The position numbers and the translations under genes were made by a program. Of a stretch of DNA of 64,000 bases, positions 56,185 to 64,000 are shown one piece after another. This stretch comes from Rhizobium sp. SL86. Its GTDB lineage: Bacteria; Pseudomonadota; Alphaproteobacteria; Rhizobiales; Rhizobiaceae. Under the pieces are notes generated by a model. That model searched no databases. It had not been told where the DNA came from and saw only the letters and a list, made by a program, of their open reading frames with translations. Within the stretch, counting starts at the first letter, position 1. Every line of letters begins with the position of its first letter. Where the stretch lies: assembly GCF_026672545.1 (NCBI RefSeq), contig NZ_JAPPRJ010000010.1, positions 1 to 64,000 on the forward strand, written 5' to 3'.

Positions 56185-58821
56185 ATGAACATTATGGCAT
56201 CCGACGCTGTCAGGCAAACCCCACTCCGCGGCCTTTTCGTAAATACTGCGAAAGAACAATGCAGTATTCACGAAAGCGGAAATATGGTACTTAGTAGTCT
56301 GCTATCTGATTCGGCGATTAAAATCGATTATCTCGAAATAAAACGCCACGATTATCATAATTTGGACGCGCAGGATTTTCTGAAGAAGATATCCGCCGAC
56401 TACGGCGCTGAAATCGATGCCAGCAGCTACGACTTCACGGTCGTCAACTATCATCATTTTACAATGGCTCCGTTTTTGGGAAAGCGGCAACTGGACGGAC
56501 TTCCAGGTAGGAAATATGCAATCGTGCTCGAGGTCGAGCCGCATGATTGCCTATCGTTTTGCCCTTACGGATGGTTCGACGGTTATATCGTTCTGGACCC
56601 CTCGGTAAGGGACAATCGTCCTGAAGTATTCGCCTTTCCGCGTCCAATCGAACAGATGTTGCCAGGAAATCTTGATCGCCTCGACGAGATACCTGTCATC
56701 GGATCGTTCGGATTCGGAACACCCGGTAAGGGCTTTGAACTGGTCGTGGACGCCGTAAACCGCGAATTTGACAGAGCGCTCGTGCGCGTGAACATCCCGT
56801 CAAACATCTACGCCGACGATGCGATGGCGAGCGTGCATGGAGAGAACTACGCCCGTTATCTTGCCAGAATCTGCCGAGACATCGCAAAGCCCGGCATTGA
56901 CGTTCAATTCACTTATGACTTCCTGTCAAAAGACGAACTGATGGAGTGGTGCAGTCAAAATACACTGAACTGTTTTATGTATACGAGAAAACAGTCGGGA
57001 TTGGCTGCAACAACCGACCAGGCGGTCGCTTCAGGAAGGCCGTTGCTGGTATCAGGCAATCAAACCTTCCGCCACATCCATGAATATATGCGTCCGTATC
57101 CCGGCACGACGCTACGACAGGCCATCGAAACGTCCGGACCGATCGTCAAAACCATCCAGAAAGATTGGAGTCCGCAAAGCTTTCGCTCTCAGTTTCTAAA
57201 GATGGTTGAACTGACGGATCGTCAGGTTGGCGGAGATGCCGTTCACGTCGTCAGTCGACGGGGTGACGCGCAGCGGTTCAACGCGAAGCCGACTATGCTC
57301 CTAATCTCCCCGACGAGTATCCAGCGGGACGCTATCGATACGTTGTCTGCGCGTGCCGTATCTGCGTTAAGCGATGCCTCCGGGTTTCAGGTCATAAAGA
57401 GCACCACGCAGACGTCCGAGGGCTATGCTCGGACATGCTTTTGGCTCAGACCACATGTGGCGTGCTTTATCGGCTTGACGACAGATCGCGCAAAACTTGA
57501 AATCGCAAGATTTCGGCATGCGTATCCAGAATGCAAGACGATACTCATTACACCTGCGGACGTTGAACGTGTTGAAGGCGCTGTCCAACCCCTCGACACT
57601 TTGGGGGCGGATATTCGCTACGTCCTTCCAGGGATAGCGCCATTCAACACTCAACTTGTTGCAAAACAACAAGGCCCTGTTCGTGTTGGTTTGTATGGCT
57701 ATGACGGGGAACTTGAAGCCGGCGAGTTGAGCGCGCTTTTTTCAAAGATCGATCGGGAAATAGGTGCTGCGCATGTCTTTTTATATCTTATCCCCACGTA
57801 TGACGCGCGAAAGCAACGCGAAGTGTCTGATCGCCTTCGTATGCTGAGACGGCAGATCGGCGGTTCGGTGACGATCGAGGTCAAACCACTTCCCTTCTCT
57901 GCAGCGGAGAGAATTCAATCGCTCGCCATGAATGGATTGAACATCATCCGTTACGGTTCCAGCGACGGGGATGTTTTGTCCGACATGAGGGACCTGGCGC
58001 TGACGACGGAGCGCCCGCTGGTCTTCACGCGTCTCGGGCCATTCCCCGGCCAGCCAAACGGAGGATCTTTTATCGAGGATCAACGCCTTCCTTATTTTAT
58101 GGAGGCGGGCAATGGCGCGCACATCGCACTGTTTAATGCACTCGCCGAAGGTCGATTTGTCGCAGAAATTGAAGATATCGCACGCGATTTGATTCCGAAA
58201 GACAAACAAACGCAATCCATTTCGCTTCGACGATCTGTGAATCGGGAGGGATGGGTTTTGAAGGATGCCAATCCGTCCTTCCTTGTGGATCTACCCGATG
58301 ATGCTCCAAGGGAAAAAAGCACGACAGAAGCGCCAGAAAGCGAAGCACCTGTCGAGCAGGCGATGCTCTACGATGCAATCCGCATCGCGATCGGCGAACA
58401 AAGAGATCCTCGTGTTGTCGTGCTGGGGTCTCAAGCGCTGCATGCTGCAGACAATCTGCGAAAGGACGGTGTGATCCTTGAAAAGGACGGACTTTCGGAC
58501 ACTGTCTTCGTGTCCGATATCGTGAATGGAGCGGTTGATCTTAAATTGCGACTTTCGCAGATTGCAGAGAGATTAAGCCCGAACGGAACCGCATTTCTTC
58601 TTTGTTATCATGCGGAAAAATACCAGACCTCCTATTTAGAAGACAGCACTGATTTCAAAGCCGTCACTCCTGAACAATTTGATGAAGTGCTGAAAGAAAA
58701 CACCCAGCTTATCTGTGAATTGAGGCCGGATATCACCTCACGTCCTCCGTGCATCTACCCATCTGCCTTCACGCCACCGCCCGTCGGTTTATATGTGATC
58801 AAGAAACGCGAAGGAGTTTGA
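56185..58821 (+). CDS. Large multidomain glycosyltransferase-like protein
   Basis: An 878-residue protein. Residues about 1-370 look like a GT-B enzyme (VIGSFGFGTPGKGFELVVDA, VRVNIPSNIYADD, TTDQAVASGRPLLVSGNQTF). Residues about 395-680 form a second alpha/beta unit (RVGLYGYDGELEAG, HVFLYLIPTYDARKQ, FTRLGPFPGQPNGGSF). Residues 720-870 resemble a degenerate methyltransferase fold (VVVLGSQALHAADNL, RLSPNGTAFLLCYHAEKYQT). No catalytic residue can be fixed. It sits 12 bp after one GT-B-like gene and 5 bp before its paralogue, so the three are probably one transcription unit. Confidence 0.6.
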   Translation: MNIMASDAVRQTPLRGLFVNTAKEQCSIHESGNMVLSSLLSDSAIKIDYLEIKRHDYHNLDAQDFLKKISADYGAEIDASSYDFTVVNYHHFTMAPFLGKRQLDGLPGRKYAIVLEVEPHDCLSFCPYGWFDGYIVLDPSVRDNRPEVFAFPRPIEQMLPGNLDRLDEIPVIGSFGFGTPGKGFELVVDAVNREFDRALVRVNIPSNIYADDAMASVHGENYARYLARICRDIAKPGIDVQFTYDFLSKDELMEWCSQNTLNCFMYTRKQSGLAATTDQAVASGRPLLVSGNQTFRHIHEYMRPYPGTTLRQAIETSGPIVKTIQKDWSPQSFRSQFLKMVELTDRQVGGDAVHVVSRRGDAQRFNAKPTMLLISPTSIQRDAIDTLSARAVSALSDASGFQVIKSTTQTSEGYARTCFWLRPHVACFIGLTTDRAKLEIARFRHAYPECKTILITPADVERVEGAVQPLDTLGADIRYVLPGIAPFNTQLVAKQQGPVRVGLYGYDGELEAGELSALFSKIDREIGAAHVFLYLIPTYDARKQREVSDRLRMLRRQIGGSVTIEVKPLPFSAAERIQSLAMNGLNIIRYGSSDGDVLSDMRDLALTTERPLVFTRLGPFPGQPNGGSFIEDQRLPYFMEAGNGAHIALFNALAEGRFVAEIEDIARDLIPKDKQTQSISLRRSVNREGWVLKDANPSFLVDLPDDAPREKSTTEAPESEAPVEQAMLYDAIRIAIGEQRDPRVVVLGSQALHAADNLRKDGVILEKDGLSDTVFVSDIVNGAVDLKLRLSQIAERLSPNGTAFLLCYHAEKYQTSYLEDSTDFKAVTPEQFDEVLKENTQLICELRPDITSRPPCIYPSAFTPPPVGLYVIKKREGV

Positions 58822-58826
58822 CCTCC

Positions 58827-60566
58827 ATGTTCATCGCCGACGGTCCCCATACATTACATTCAAATGTTGAAAATACAAAAACGCGTAAACGTCGCATTTT
58901 TTGGCTAGGCGCACATAAAATCCTCATCAAAACGGAATTGAAAATTCTCCGTGATCTTGGATATGAGGTATTTGTACCACATTATCTCTCAAATATTGAC
59001 GATCAAAGCGCGGTAACACGTCTGCATATCCAGGAAGACAGCACATTACCCAGTGATTTATACTCAAAACTGTCTGAATATAACTTTTTCTATAATTCTA
59101 TAGATTGTGAAATTGAAGAGATTTTAAATTGTTATTTTGATGCTGCGATCGTTACGATCGTCGGTCGGTGGTGCTCGGAATTTCTTCGCGTGTTCGAAGG
59201 ACCTGTTCTTTTCCGTACGTATGGTCAGACAAGCCTAATCTCAGAGGATTTTGAAAGGCTTGGAGTGCAAGGTCTTTGGGAAGAAAGAAAGAATGTTCAC
59301 TTCTTGCCACATGCGATCGAAACAGCCGAACTCGAAGGGGAATGGCTGAAGCAAAAGATGCGCGTGGTGCCATATTCAGTTGCATCTGATACTTTTGACC
59401 ATCAAGGATGTTGGCGGGGTCCGGTAGAAAATAATGATTATATTCTCATATCAGCACCAAATATCGCGAATATATTTCATCGATTTCACTATCGTTTTCT
59501 GAAAAAGCATTTTTATCATCCGCATTACCGTTTTCTGGGCGTGCAGACGAAGTCTATAGCTGACCCTCAGGTCCTTGGAACATTGCCGCTCGATGGGGTG
59601 ATAGACCAGTTCATGTATTCAAGTGGATACATGTATACATATAGCGATCCAAGAGTGTGTTATCTTCCACCAATAGAGATGATGGTATATGGCGGACCTG
59701 TCATATATTTAAGAGGTTCTCTACTCGCGCGGTACTTCAACAATCAGGGCCCGGGAGAATGCCGGACCATTGATGAAGCTTACGAAAAGAGCCGAAGGTT
59801 GCTCCAAAAGGACAGGTCATTTATCAGCGAACTGCAGTCCGCCCAAGAAGCGGTCGTCGAACGATATCGACCGTCCTATGTGGCGCCCAAGCTGGAAGCC
59901 GCTGTGAGAGATCTCATAGGTCCTCCGACCATCTCAACCGCACCCTCATGCGCTGCCGTTTCGCTGCCGGTGTCCCTGTCGGCGATGACCCACGCTATCG
60001 CTGGTCGCATGCTGAAGGCTTTGCTGGAAAGCGAAGGCGAAAAGGTCTCGGCTGACGATATTCTTGAGCAGCACCTTGATGAGACCTATGGTCCAGTTAC
60101 GTCTGTCACTAAAGAGAGGCTATTGACATGGTGGCGTGATGCCGAGCCGGTTGAGCTCGATGTGCAGTGGGGTGCCGTCGATGTTCTGGCTCATCCGCAA
60201 GCCGGCAGCCTGGCGGGGCGTTTGGTTGCTGACGCGGGAACAGGCGGCTATGCCCGGGAAGCATCGGTCGGTGAATCGGGCTATTTGTTTTTCGGACCTT
60301 ACCTGTCTATCCAGGCCGGTCGGTATGCCGCTCTATTCGCGTTGGAAATAGAAGCGACCGATGCCCCTGCCACTGTCCGGATTGATGTGTCTGCATCTGG
60401 GATAGAATACGTCTCACGGAATATTACCGTGACGGAAGGTTGCGTATCGACGGTTGAAGTGCTGGAGTGGCTGGTCGAGACGGACCTGAATGGCATAGAA
60501 TTCAGGGTTTTGTCCAGCGGGACAGGGAAAGTTAGACTTACGTCTTTGACGTATCATCAGAAGTAG
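58827..60566 (+). CDS. GT-B-like protein with C-terminal GPYL beta module
   Basis: About 579 residues from ATG 58827. The N-terminal 370 residues parallel the protein at 54727-56172 (RRIFWLGAHKILIKTELKIL; EMMVYGGPVIYLRGSLLARY; ECRTIDEAYEKSRRLL). A linker with helices follows, then a beta-rich module from about 465 to the end (FGPYLSIQAGRYAALFAL from 489; IEFRVLSSGTGKVRLTSLTY), similar to those in the proteins at 40350 and 41494. The first 900 bp are AT-rich and the last 650 bp GC-rich, suggesting a fusion of parts with different origin. Confidence 0.6.
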   Translation: MFIADGPHTLHSNVENTKTRKRRIFWLGAHKILIKTELKILRDLGYEVFVPHYLSNIDDQSAVTRLHIQEDSTLPSDLYSKLSEYNFFYNSIDCEIEEILNCYFDAAIVTIVGRWCSEFLRVFEGPVLFRTYGQTSLISEDFERLGVQGLWEERKNVHFLPHAIETAELEGEWLKQKMRVVPYSVASDTFDHQGCWRGPVENNDYILISAPNIANIFHRFHYRFLKKHFYHPHYRFLGVQTKSIADPQVLGTLPLDGVIDQFMYSSGYMYTYSDPRVCYLPPIEMMVYGGPVIYLRGSLLARYFNNQGPGECRTIDEAYEKSRRLLQKDRSFISELQSAQEAVVERYRPSYVAPKLEAAVRDLIGPPTISTAPSCAAVSLPVSLSAMTHAIAGRMLKALLESEGEKVSADDILEQHLDETYGPVTSVTKERLLTWWRDAEPVELDVQWGAVDVLAHPQAGSLAGRLVADAGTGGYAREASVGESGYLFFGPYLSIQAGRYAALFALEIEATDAPATVRIDVSASGIEYVSRNITVTEGCVSTVEVLEWLVETDLNGIEFRVLSSGTGKVRLTSLTYHQK

Positions 60567-60710
60567 ACCGGTGTACTTTTCGCTGTTAGTTCTCCTATAT
60601 AAATACAGATACGAAATACGGGATGCCGCGACCAACGTACCTCAGTTCCCGCCCCCTAGAAATGGCCTGCCTGACGTCTACGACAGAGCTCCATCAGAAC
60701 GGGCATTGCG

Positions 60711-61454
60711 TCACGTAAATATACCGCGTTCCAGCAAACGCTTTACCGCATGTCGGTAGATGGCCAGATCACGTTGATTAATTTCAAGAATGGCCTCATA
60801 GCTTGCATCATCCACCTCTTCAATTCCCACGTATCCAAATGCGTTTCGCGTCACATTTCTTTCTGCAATTTCAGTCAAGCCCAGCCTTTCCCGAAACCAG
60901 GCCGCCGACAGATCCGGATATTCACAGACATAAAAGCAAAGTGCATCGTCGATGAATGCGCAAGCATTATCGATGTTTGTTGCCGGAGCGTCCAACACCC
61001 ATTGCGAACTGGTTAACTGTCGGAAATGGGCGTCATTCGTATAAATCAAAATGCGGGGATCGCGGCTGCGCGCAAACTCGCCGAAATCCATGGTCTTTGC
61101 TGCATCTACGCAATAAAAATCAATTATCTCGTCTTGGGTGAACCGTTTTTGTGGCGGCGGCCCATTTCGGAAATAGTTATAAAGTGAAAGGACTCGCGCT
61201 ACTGGATATCGAAAATTTGTAATATACGCATGTCCGTTGTTCACCGCATCAAACACTTCTCGACTGTAGTGACCTATATACAGGTCGTAGCCCTTGAAAC
61301 GATTGTAGTCTCCACCCGTACGCACATTTTCCTGAATCGTGTGGGCAATGTGCGGCGCCCGATGCAAGTGGGGCCATAGCGATCCGATGGAATCAATAAT
61401 CGAGCTTCCCGCAGCTTTCGGATTGTGAAAGAAAAACAGCCTTTGCGAAGCCAT
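60711..61454 (-). CDS. Sulfotransferase family protein
   Basis: A 247-residue Sulfotransfer_2-like enzyme. The 5'-phosphosulfate loop is FFFHNPKAAGSSIIDSI (Lys13); the 3'-phosphate region is ITNFRYPVARVLSLYNYF (about 78-95), with the Arg and Ser that contact PAPS. Other marks fit a carbohydrate sulfotransferase. Its stop is convergent with the gene at 58827-60566 (144-bp gap, nothing seen). It reads in one direction with the FkbM-type and second sulfotransferase genes upstream, three bases apart from the former. Confidence 0.8.
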   Translation of the reverse strand: MASQRLFFFHNPKAAGSSIIDSIGSLWPHLHRAPHIAHTIQENVRTGGDYNRFKGYDLYIGHYSREVFDAVNNGHAYITNFRYPVARVLSLYNYFRNGPPPQKRFTQDEIIDFYCVDAAKTMDFGEFARSRDPRILIYTNDAHFRQLTSSQWVLDAPATNIDNACAFIDDALCFYVCEYPDLSAAWFRERLGLTEIAERNVTRNAFGYVGIEEVDDASYEAILEINQRDLAIYRHAVKRLLERGIFT

Positions 61455-61457
61455 CCA

Positions 61458-62414
61458 CTATTGCCTCAACAAATACGCTGCCAGGGACAACTTGTTGTAA
61501 ATGAGTGTCGCACACAGTGCCTGAGCAGCCCGCATGTCCGAATCGTCGCTCTCACGCAGGAAAACGGCATCGGCCCACATCAGGCGATCATTGTTGCTGA
61601 AACCGCTGTCGTTCCGGTGCGCATAATGACCAAGAAAGTTAAAGTCTAGAAAATAAAAGCCGTGCTGCGCCAAAAAGGTTGCAATCTCTCCGAACAGAGG
61701 CTGCCCCCGGTAGATCGGCGTAAACTCGACTTCGCACTGGACGACGGCAGTCTTCTTTAAAACCTCGGTTGCGTGTTGGAGTACGAGCAATTCGCCGCCT
61801 TGAACATCGAGCTTTAGAAAATCCACCTGCTGATGAGAAATGACGGCATCCAAGCGTCTTGTATCGACTGTCTCGGTCCGAACGGTCTCCAACGGCGCCA
61901 ACAGGGGGAATCTGTCGTTTCCTTCTTTGAACAGGGGATAGAGCGATGACGTCGCGTCTACGTTGTTGACGTAGAGGGTATGCGTCAGGCCGTCCCCGAG
62001 AGCATAGGGAAGGAGCGTAATATTATCTCGTCCCTCCGATTCAAGGCGCTCTTCAAGCCGCTCCTGCAAGGGGTCAAAACCGATGACCTCCACAGGGCAA
62101 AACTCCATTAAGGCATTATAGGCGTGGCTTCCTGCGCCGAGGGTCTGTGCGCCCACATCAACGATACGCGGCATTCGCTGAAGTTGCGACAAAGCCCTCA
62201 TCGCCATAGCTTCACGCGGATTTCGAAGCTTGAACTCGTCACTTTCCAGCACCCCCTTTATGGCGAAACTTACGTCACCACGCTCCCGCATGAGTTGCGG
62301 AATATACTGCATAACGGAAGCTTCCGGCTGTCGACCCAGGAGATGGGTAAACAAGATTCTAGTTATTTCTTCGGGAGATAACGCAAATTGAGAGGATTGA
62401 TCAGTCATCGACAC
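61458..62414 (-). CDS. FkbM family methyltransferase with DUF4214-like N-terminus
   Basis: A 318-residue protein. Residues 10-70 form a DUF4214-like helical unit (EEITRILFTHLLGRQPEASV, FAIKGVLESDEFKLRN). The FkbM methyltransferase follows (RIVDVGAQTLGAGSHAYNAL, VEVIGFDPLQERLEERL, TRRLDAVISHQQVDFLKLDV, QGGELLVLQHA). It lies between two sulfotransferase-like genes on the same strand (3 bp and 18 bp away), consistent with a block for capsule decoration. The helical unit may dock the enzymes together. Confidence 0.82.
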   Translation of the reverse strand: MSMTDQSSQFALSPEEITRILFTHLLGRQPEASVMQYIPQLMRERGDVSFAIKGVLESDEFKLRNPREAMAMRALSQLQRMPRIVDVGAQTLGAGSHAYNALMEFCPVEVIGFDPLQERLEERLESEGRDNITLLPYALGDGLTHTLYVNNVDATSSLYPLFKEGNDRFPLLAPLETVRTETVDTRRLDAVISHQQVDFLKLDVQGGELLVLQHATEVLKKTAVVQCEVEFTPIYRGQPLFGEIATFLAQHGFYFLDFNFLGHYAHRNDSGFSNNDRLMWADAVFLRESDDSDMRAAQALCATLIYNKLSLAAYLLRQ

Positions 62415-62432
62415 TTCCAGGCCGTAACAAGT

Positions 62433-63347
62433 TCATGAAAATATTCTGTCCACCGCATGTTGATAGATGCGCAAATCACGCTGGTTGAGCGCATTGATCA
62501 GGCTTTGCGTTTCTAGTGCGATCTCGCTGCGGCCAATGGTCCCGTCATAACCCGCACGCGGGTTGACGTGAGGAATCGACGCAACCCCTAAAGTTTGCCG
62601 AAATGCCCGCTCTGATATATCGGGATATTCGTAGATATACGAGACAAGCGCTTTGTCCACGAACGCTAGAACGGAATTGAGGGCTGCATCACCAATGCCC
62701 GCGGACAATGGCTGGAAGCTCAATTGCCGGAACTGGAAATCAGAAATCCATGCCCTTATGTCGGGGTGTTCCGATGCCACGAAATCGGAAAAACTCAATG
62801 TACGGGCTGCCTGTATACAAACATCGGCCGCATCCATCAAAGGTGCACACGAATGCCCGGTACTCGCTTCGTCGCGGAAGTGGTTGTAAAGGGATAAAAC
62901 TCGGTCGATCGGATTGCGGAAGTTAATAATATACGGAAAACCTGGACATATCATTTGATAGAATGTGCGGCTAAATCGACCCAGATAGACATCGTATCCT
63001 CTGAACTCATCCGGCGCATCGCCTGTTTCGTATCCACTGACGGTCTTGGCGGGAACGGGAGCAATGACCCAAGGGTTACAGGAGATGCGGATTGCATTTA
63101 TGATGGACGTTCCGGCAGCTTTCGGGATTTCGAAGAAAAAGAGCTTTTTAAACGCGAGTGAATGTGAATTCGCCTTCAGATAATCTCGGCTCGACACAAT
63201 TGACTTGATAACGAAGTCGAGATGGGGTGCCTTGTCTGGGTCCATCCCGATGAGGCATCGGAGCTCGCTGGAACTCGGCCAACGTCCAATACAATGACGA
63301 AAAATCATACGCACGTTCTGTGTGTATTCGAAATGCGCCTGCTGCAC
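62433..63347 (-). CDS. Sulfotransferase family protein with DUF4214-like N-terminus
   Basis: A 304-residue protein. Residues about 1-60 are DUF4214-like (NVRMIFRHCIGRWPSSSELR, FVIKSIVSSRDYLKAN). The sulfotransferase domain follows, with FFFEIPKAAGTSIINAIRIS (PAPS loop) and IINFRNPIDRVLSLYNHF (3'-phosphate region), paralogous to the protein at 60711-61454. The C-terminus LINALNQRDLRIYQHAVDRI also matches that protein's LEINQRDLAIYRHAVKRL. It probably sulfates a capsule sugar. First gene of a three-gene minus-strand unit. Confidence 0.8.
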   Translation of the reverse strand: MQQAHFEYTQNVRMIFRHCIGRWPSSSELRCLIGMDPDKAPHLDFVIKSIVSSRDYLKANSHSLAFKKLFFFEIPKAAGTSIINAIRISCNPWVIAPVPAKTVSGYETGDAPDEFRGYDVYLGRFSRTFYQMICPGFPYIINFRNPIDRVLSLYNHFRDEASTGHSCAPLMDAADVCIQAARTLSFSDFVASEHPDIRAWISDFQFRQLSFQPLSAGIGDAALNSVLAFVDKALVSYIYEYPDISERAFRQTLGVASIPHVNPRAGYDGTIGRSEIALETQSLINALNQRDLRIYQHAVDRIFS

Positions 63348-63748
63348 GAAAATTCTCCAGTATGCGAGAGCAGGTTCACACTGCCCCTATATGTTGGTTT
63401 ACATGCAGTACCGAGTCAGCATTTTCACCCAGAATTGAGCCAGTTTCGAATATGACTTTCCGATCACCATCCCGTCAATGGGCTGGTCTTTTTCCACTCT
63501 TTTCATGCCGCTCACAGCCGAGCCGACTTTCATGCGGAAGCTTTCGATTTCGGTGTCCCGGACACGACAATCTTGGGCAGTCTCCTCACCCGTAGAACCA
63601 TGAGTGCACTTGCGCATCCGCGGATGTCTCGTCCATACTGCACGACAAGTAACAGGCGTGATTGTTGTACCTTGCTGCCGATGGGTAGATGCACGGCAAT
63701 GGTCGTGCCGACGTTTCTTTGCCTGCAATCCATGCACGAGGTCTATAA
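63348..63748. other. Noncoding gap between divergent decoration genes
   Basis: About 400 bp between the divergently read sulfotransferase and the methyltransferase at the right edge. The longest frame here (136 codons on the minus strand) has a composition unlike the real genes and no recognisable motif. Promoters for both flanking genes are presumably present, but none could be assigned. Confidence 0.3.
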
Positions 63749-64000
63749 ATGCCGCCGCAAGTCTCGATTGTCCCGGATAACATCCTACGTTCGTCGGACC
63801 GGAACTCACTCAATCGCGTACCGTCTACGTTTGACTGGGAGATTTGGGGAAGCCTATCGAAGATTATCGGGGAACTCAGGGATTCACACGGACTTCATAG
63901 AAAGTCCTGGGAATATGCGACATGCGTGCTCGGCCTCAACCAGTTCCTGTCACTTGATGATAAGTCATCCATTCTGGCTACGGGTGCAGGAAACGATCGT
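63749..64000 (+). CDS. Partial SAM-dependent methyltransferase-like gene at right edge
   Basis: An open frame of 84 codons from ATG 63749 to the end of the window; an in-frame TAA immediately precedes the ATG and a GAGG ribosome site lies about 8 nt upstream. It reads FDWEIWGSLSKIIGELRDSH, then KSWEYATCVLGLNQF and, at the edge, SILATGAGNDR, which looks like the first helices and motif I (GxG) of a class I methyltransferase. The rest of the gene is outside the window, so the family call is provisional. Confidence 0.55.
   Translation, partial: MPPQVSIVPDNILRSSDRNSLNRVPSTFDWEIWGSLSKIIGELRDSHGLHRKSWEYATCVLGLNQFLSLDDKSSILATGAGNDR

Noticed and set aside
63399-63809. Minus-strand open frame of 136 codons near the right edge
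   Set aside because: No motif, odd His/Arg/Thr-rich composition, and it overlaps the start of the partial methyltransferase gene, which is better supported.

Overview
The window looks like part of an alphaproteobacterial plasmid or second replicon whose main cargo is surface polysaccharide synthesis. The plasmid call rests on a ParA-type ATPase with a ribbon-helix-helix partner (7.8-8.8 kb), six 19-bp iterons beside an AT-rich stretch (9.0-9.3 kb), and an RPA-family replication initiator (9.3-10.7 kb). The order (Hyphomicrobiales or Rhodobacterales) cannot be fixed from sequence alone. A dTDP-rhamnose operon next to a replication module recalls the rhamnose plasmids of marine Rhodobacterales, but this is an analogy only. 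No tRNA, rRNA or CRISPR array was seen.

Layout. 0.16-7.4 kb is an insertion-sequence pile-up: an intact IS66-type element, a second IS66 copy split by an IS110/IS1111-type element, and an IS256-type element. 7.6-10.7 kb is the maintenance module. 10.7-17 kb holds a rhamnosyltransferase, the four dTDP-L-rhamnose genes and a membrane protein. 17.2-26.5 kb is a minus-strand operon that resembles the mycobacterial pathway to decaprenyl-phosphoryl-D-arabinose: a HAD-UbiA fusion, DprE1-like and DprE2-like enzymes, an epimerase, an FAD oxidoreductase, a GtrA-like protein, a GT-C-like membrane protein and a GT2. 27-37.7 kb carries a methyltransferase/double-GT2 giant, a Wzm/Wzt O-antigen exporter, GDP-D-rhamnose genes (rmd-like, gmd), a DUF6165-like protein, a CDP-alcohol phosphotransferase and two GT4 enzymes. 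A degenerate IS481-type element lies at 37.8-38.7 kb.

39-64 kb is a group 2/3-like capsule region: a KpsD/Wza-type outer-membrane lipoprotein, a WcbI-like protein, a fatty acyl-AMP ligase with its own acyl carrier protein, several methyltransferases, the KpsM/T transporter with two KpsE-type partners, three sulfotransferase-like proteins, and several unfamiliar glycosyltransferase-like proteins. A methyltransferase gene runs off the right edge.

How the genes may work together (inference). One polysaccharide, probably an O-antigen exported by Wzm/Wzt, could contain L-rhamnose, D-rhamnose and D-arabinofuranose. A second, capsule-like polymer would leave through KpsD/E/M/T and be decorated with methyl, acyl and sulfate groups. 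The most unusual points are the arabinose-donor cassette on a mobile replicon, a beta-rich module shared by three capsule-region proteins, DUF4214-like N-termini on neighbouring modification enzymes, and one CATG that supplies start codons to both repA and the first glycosyltransferase.
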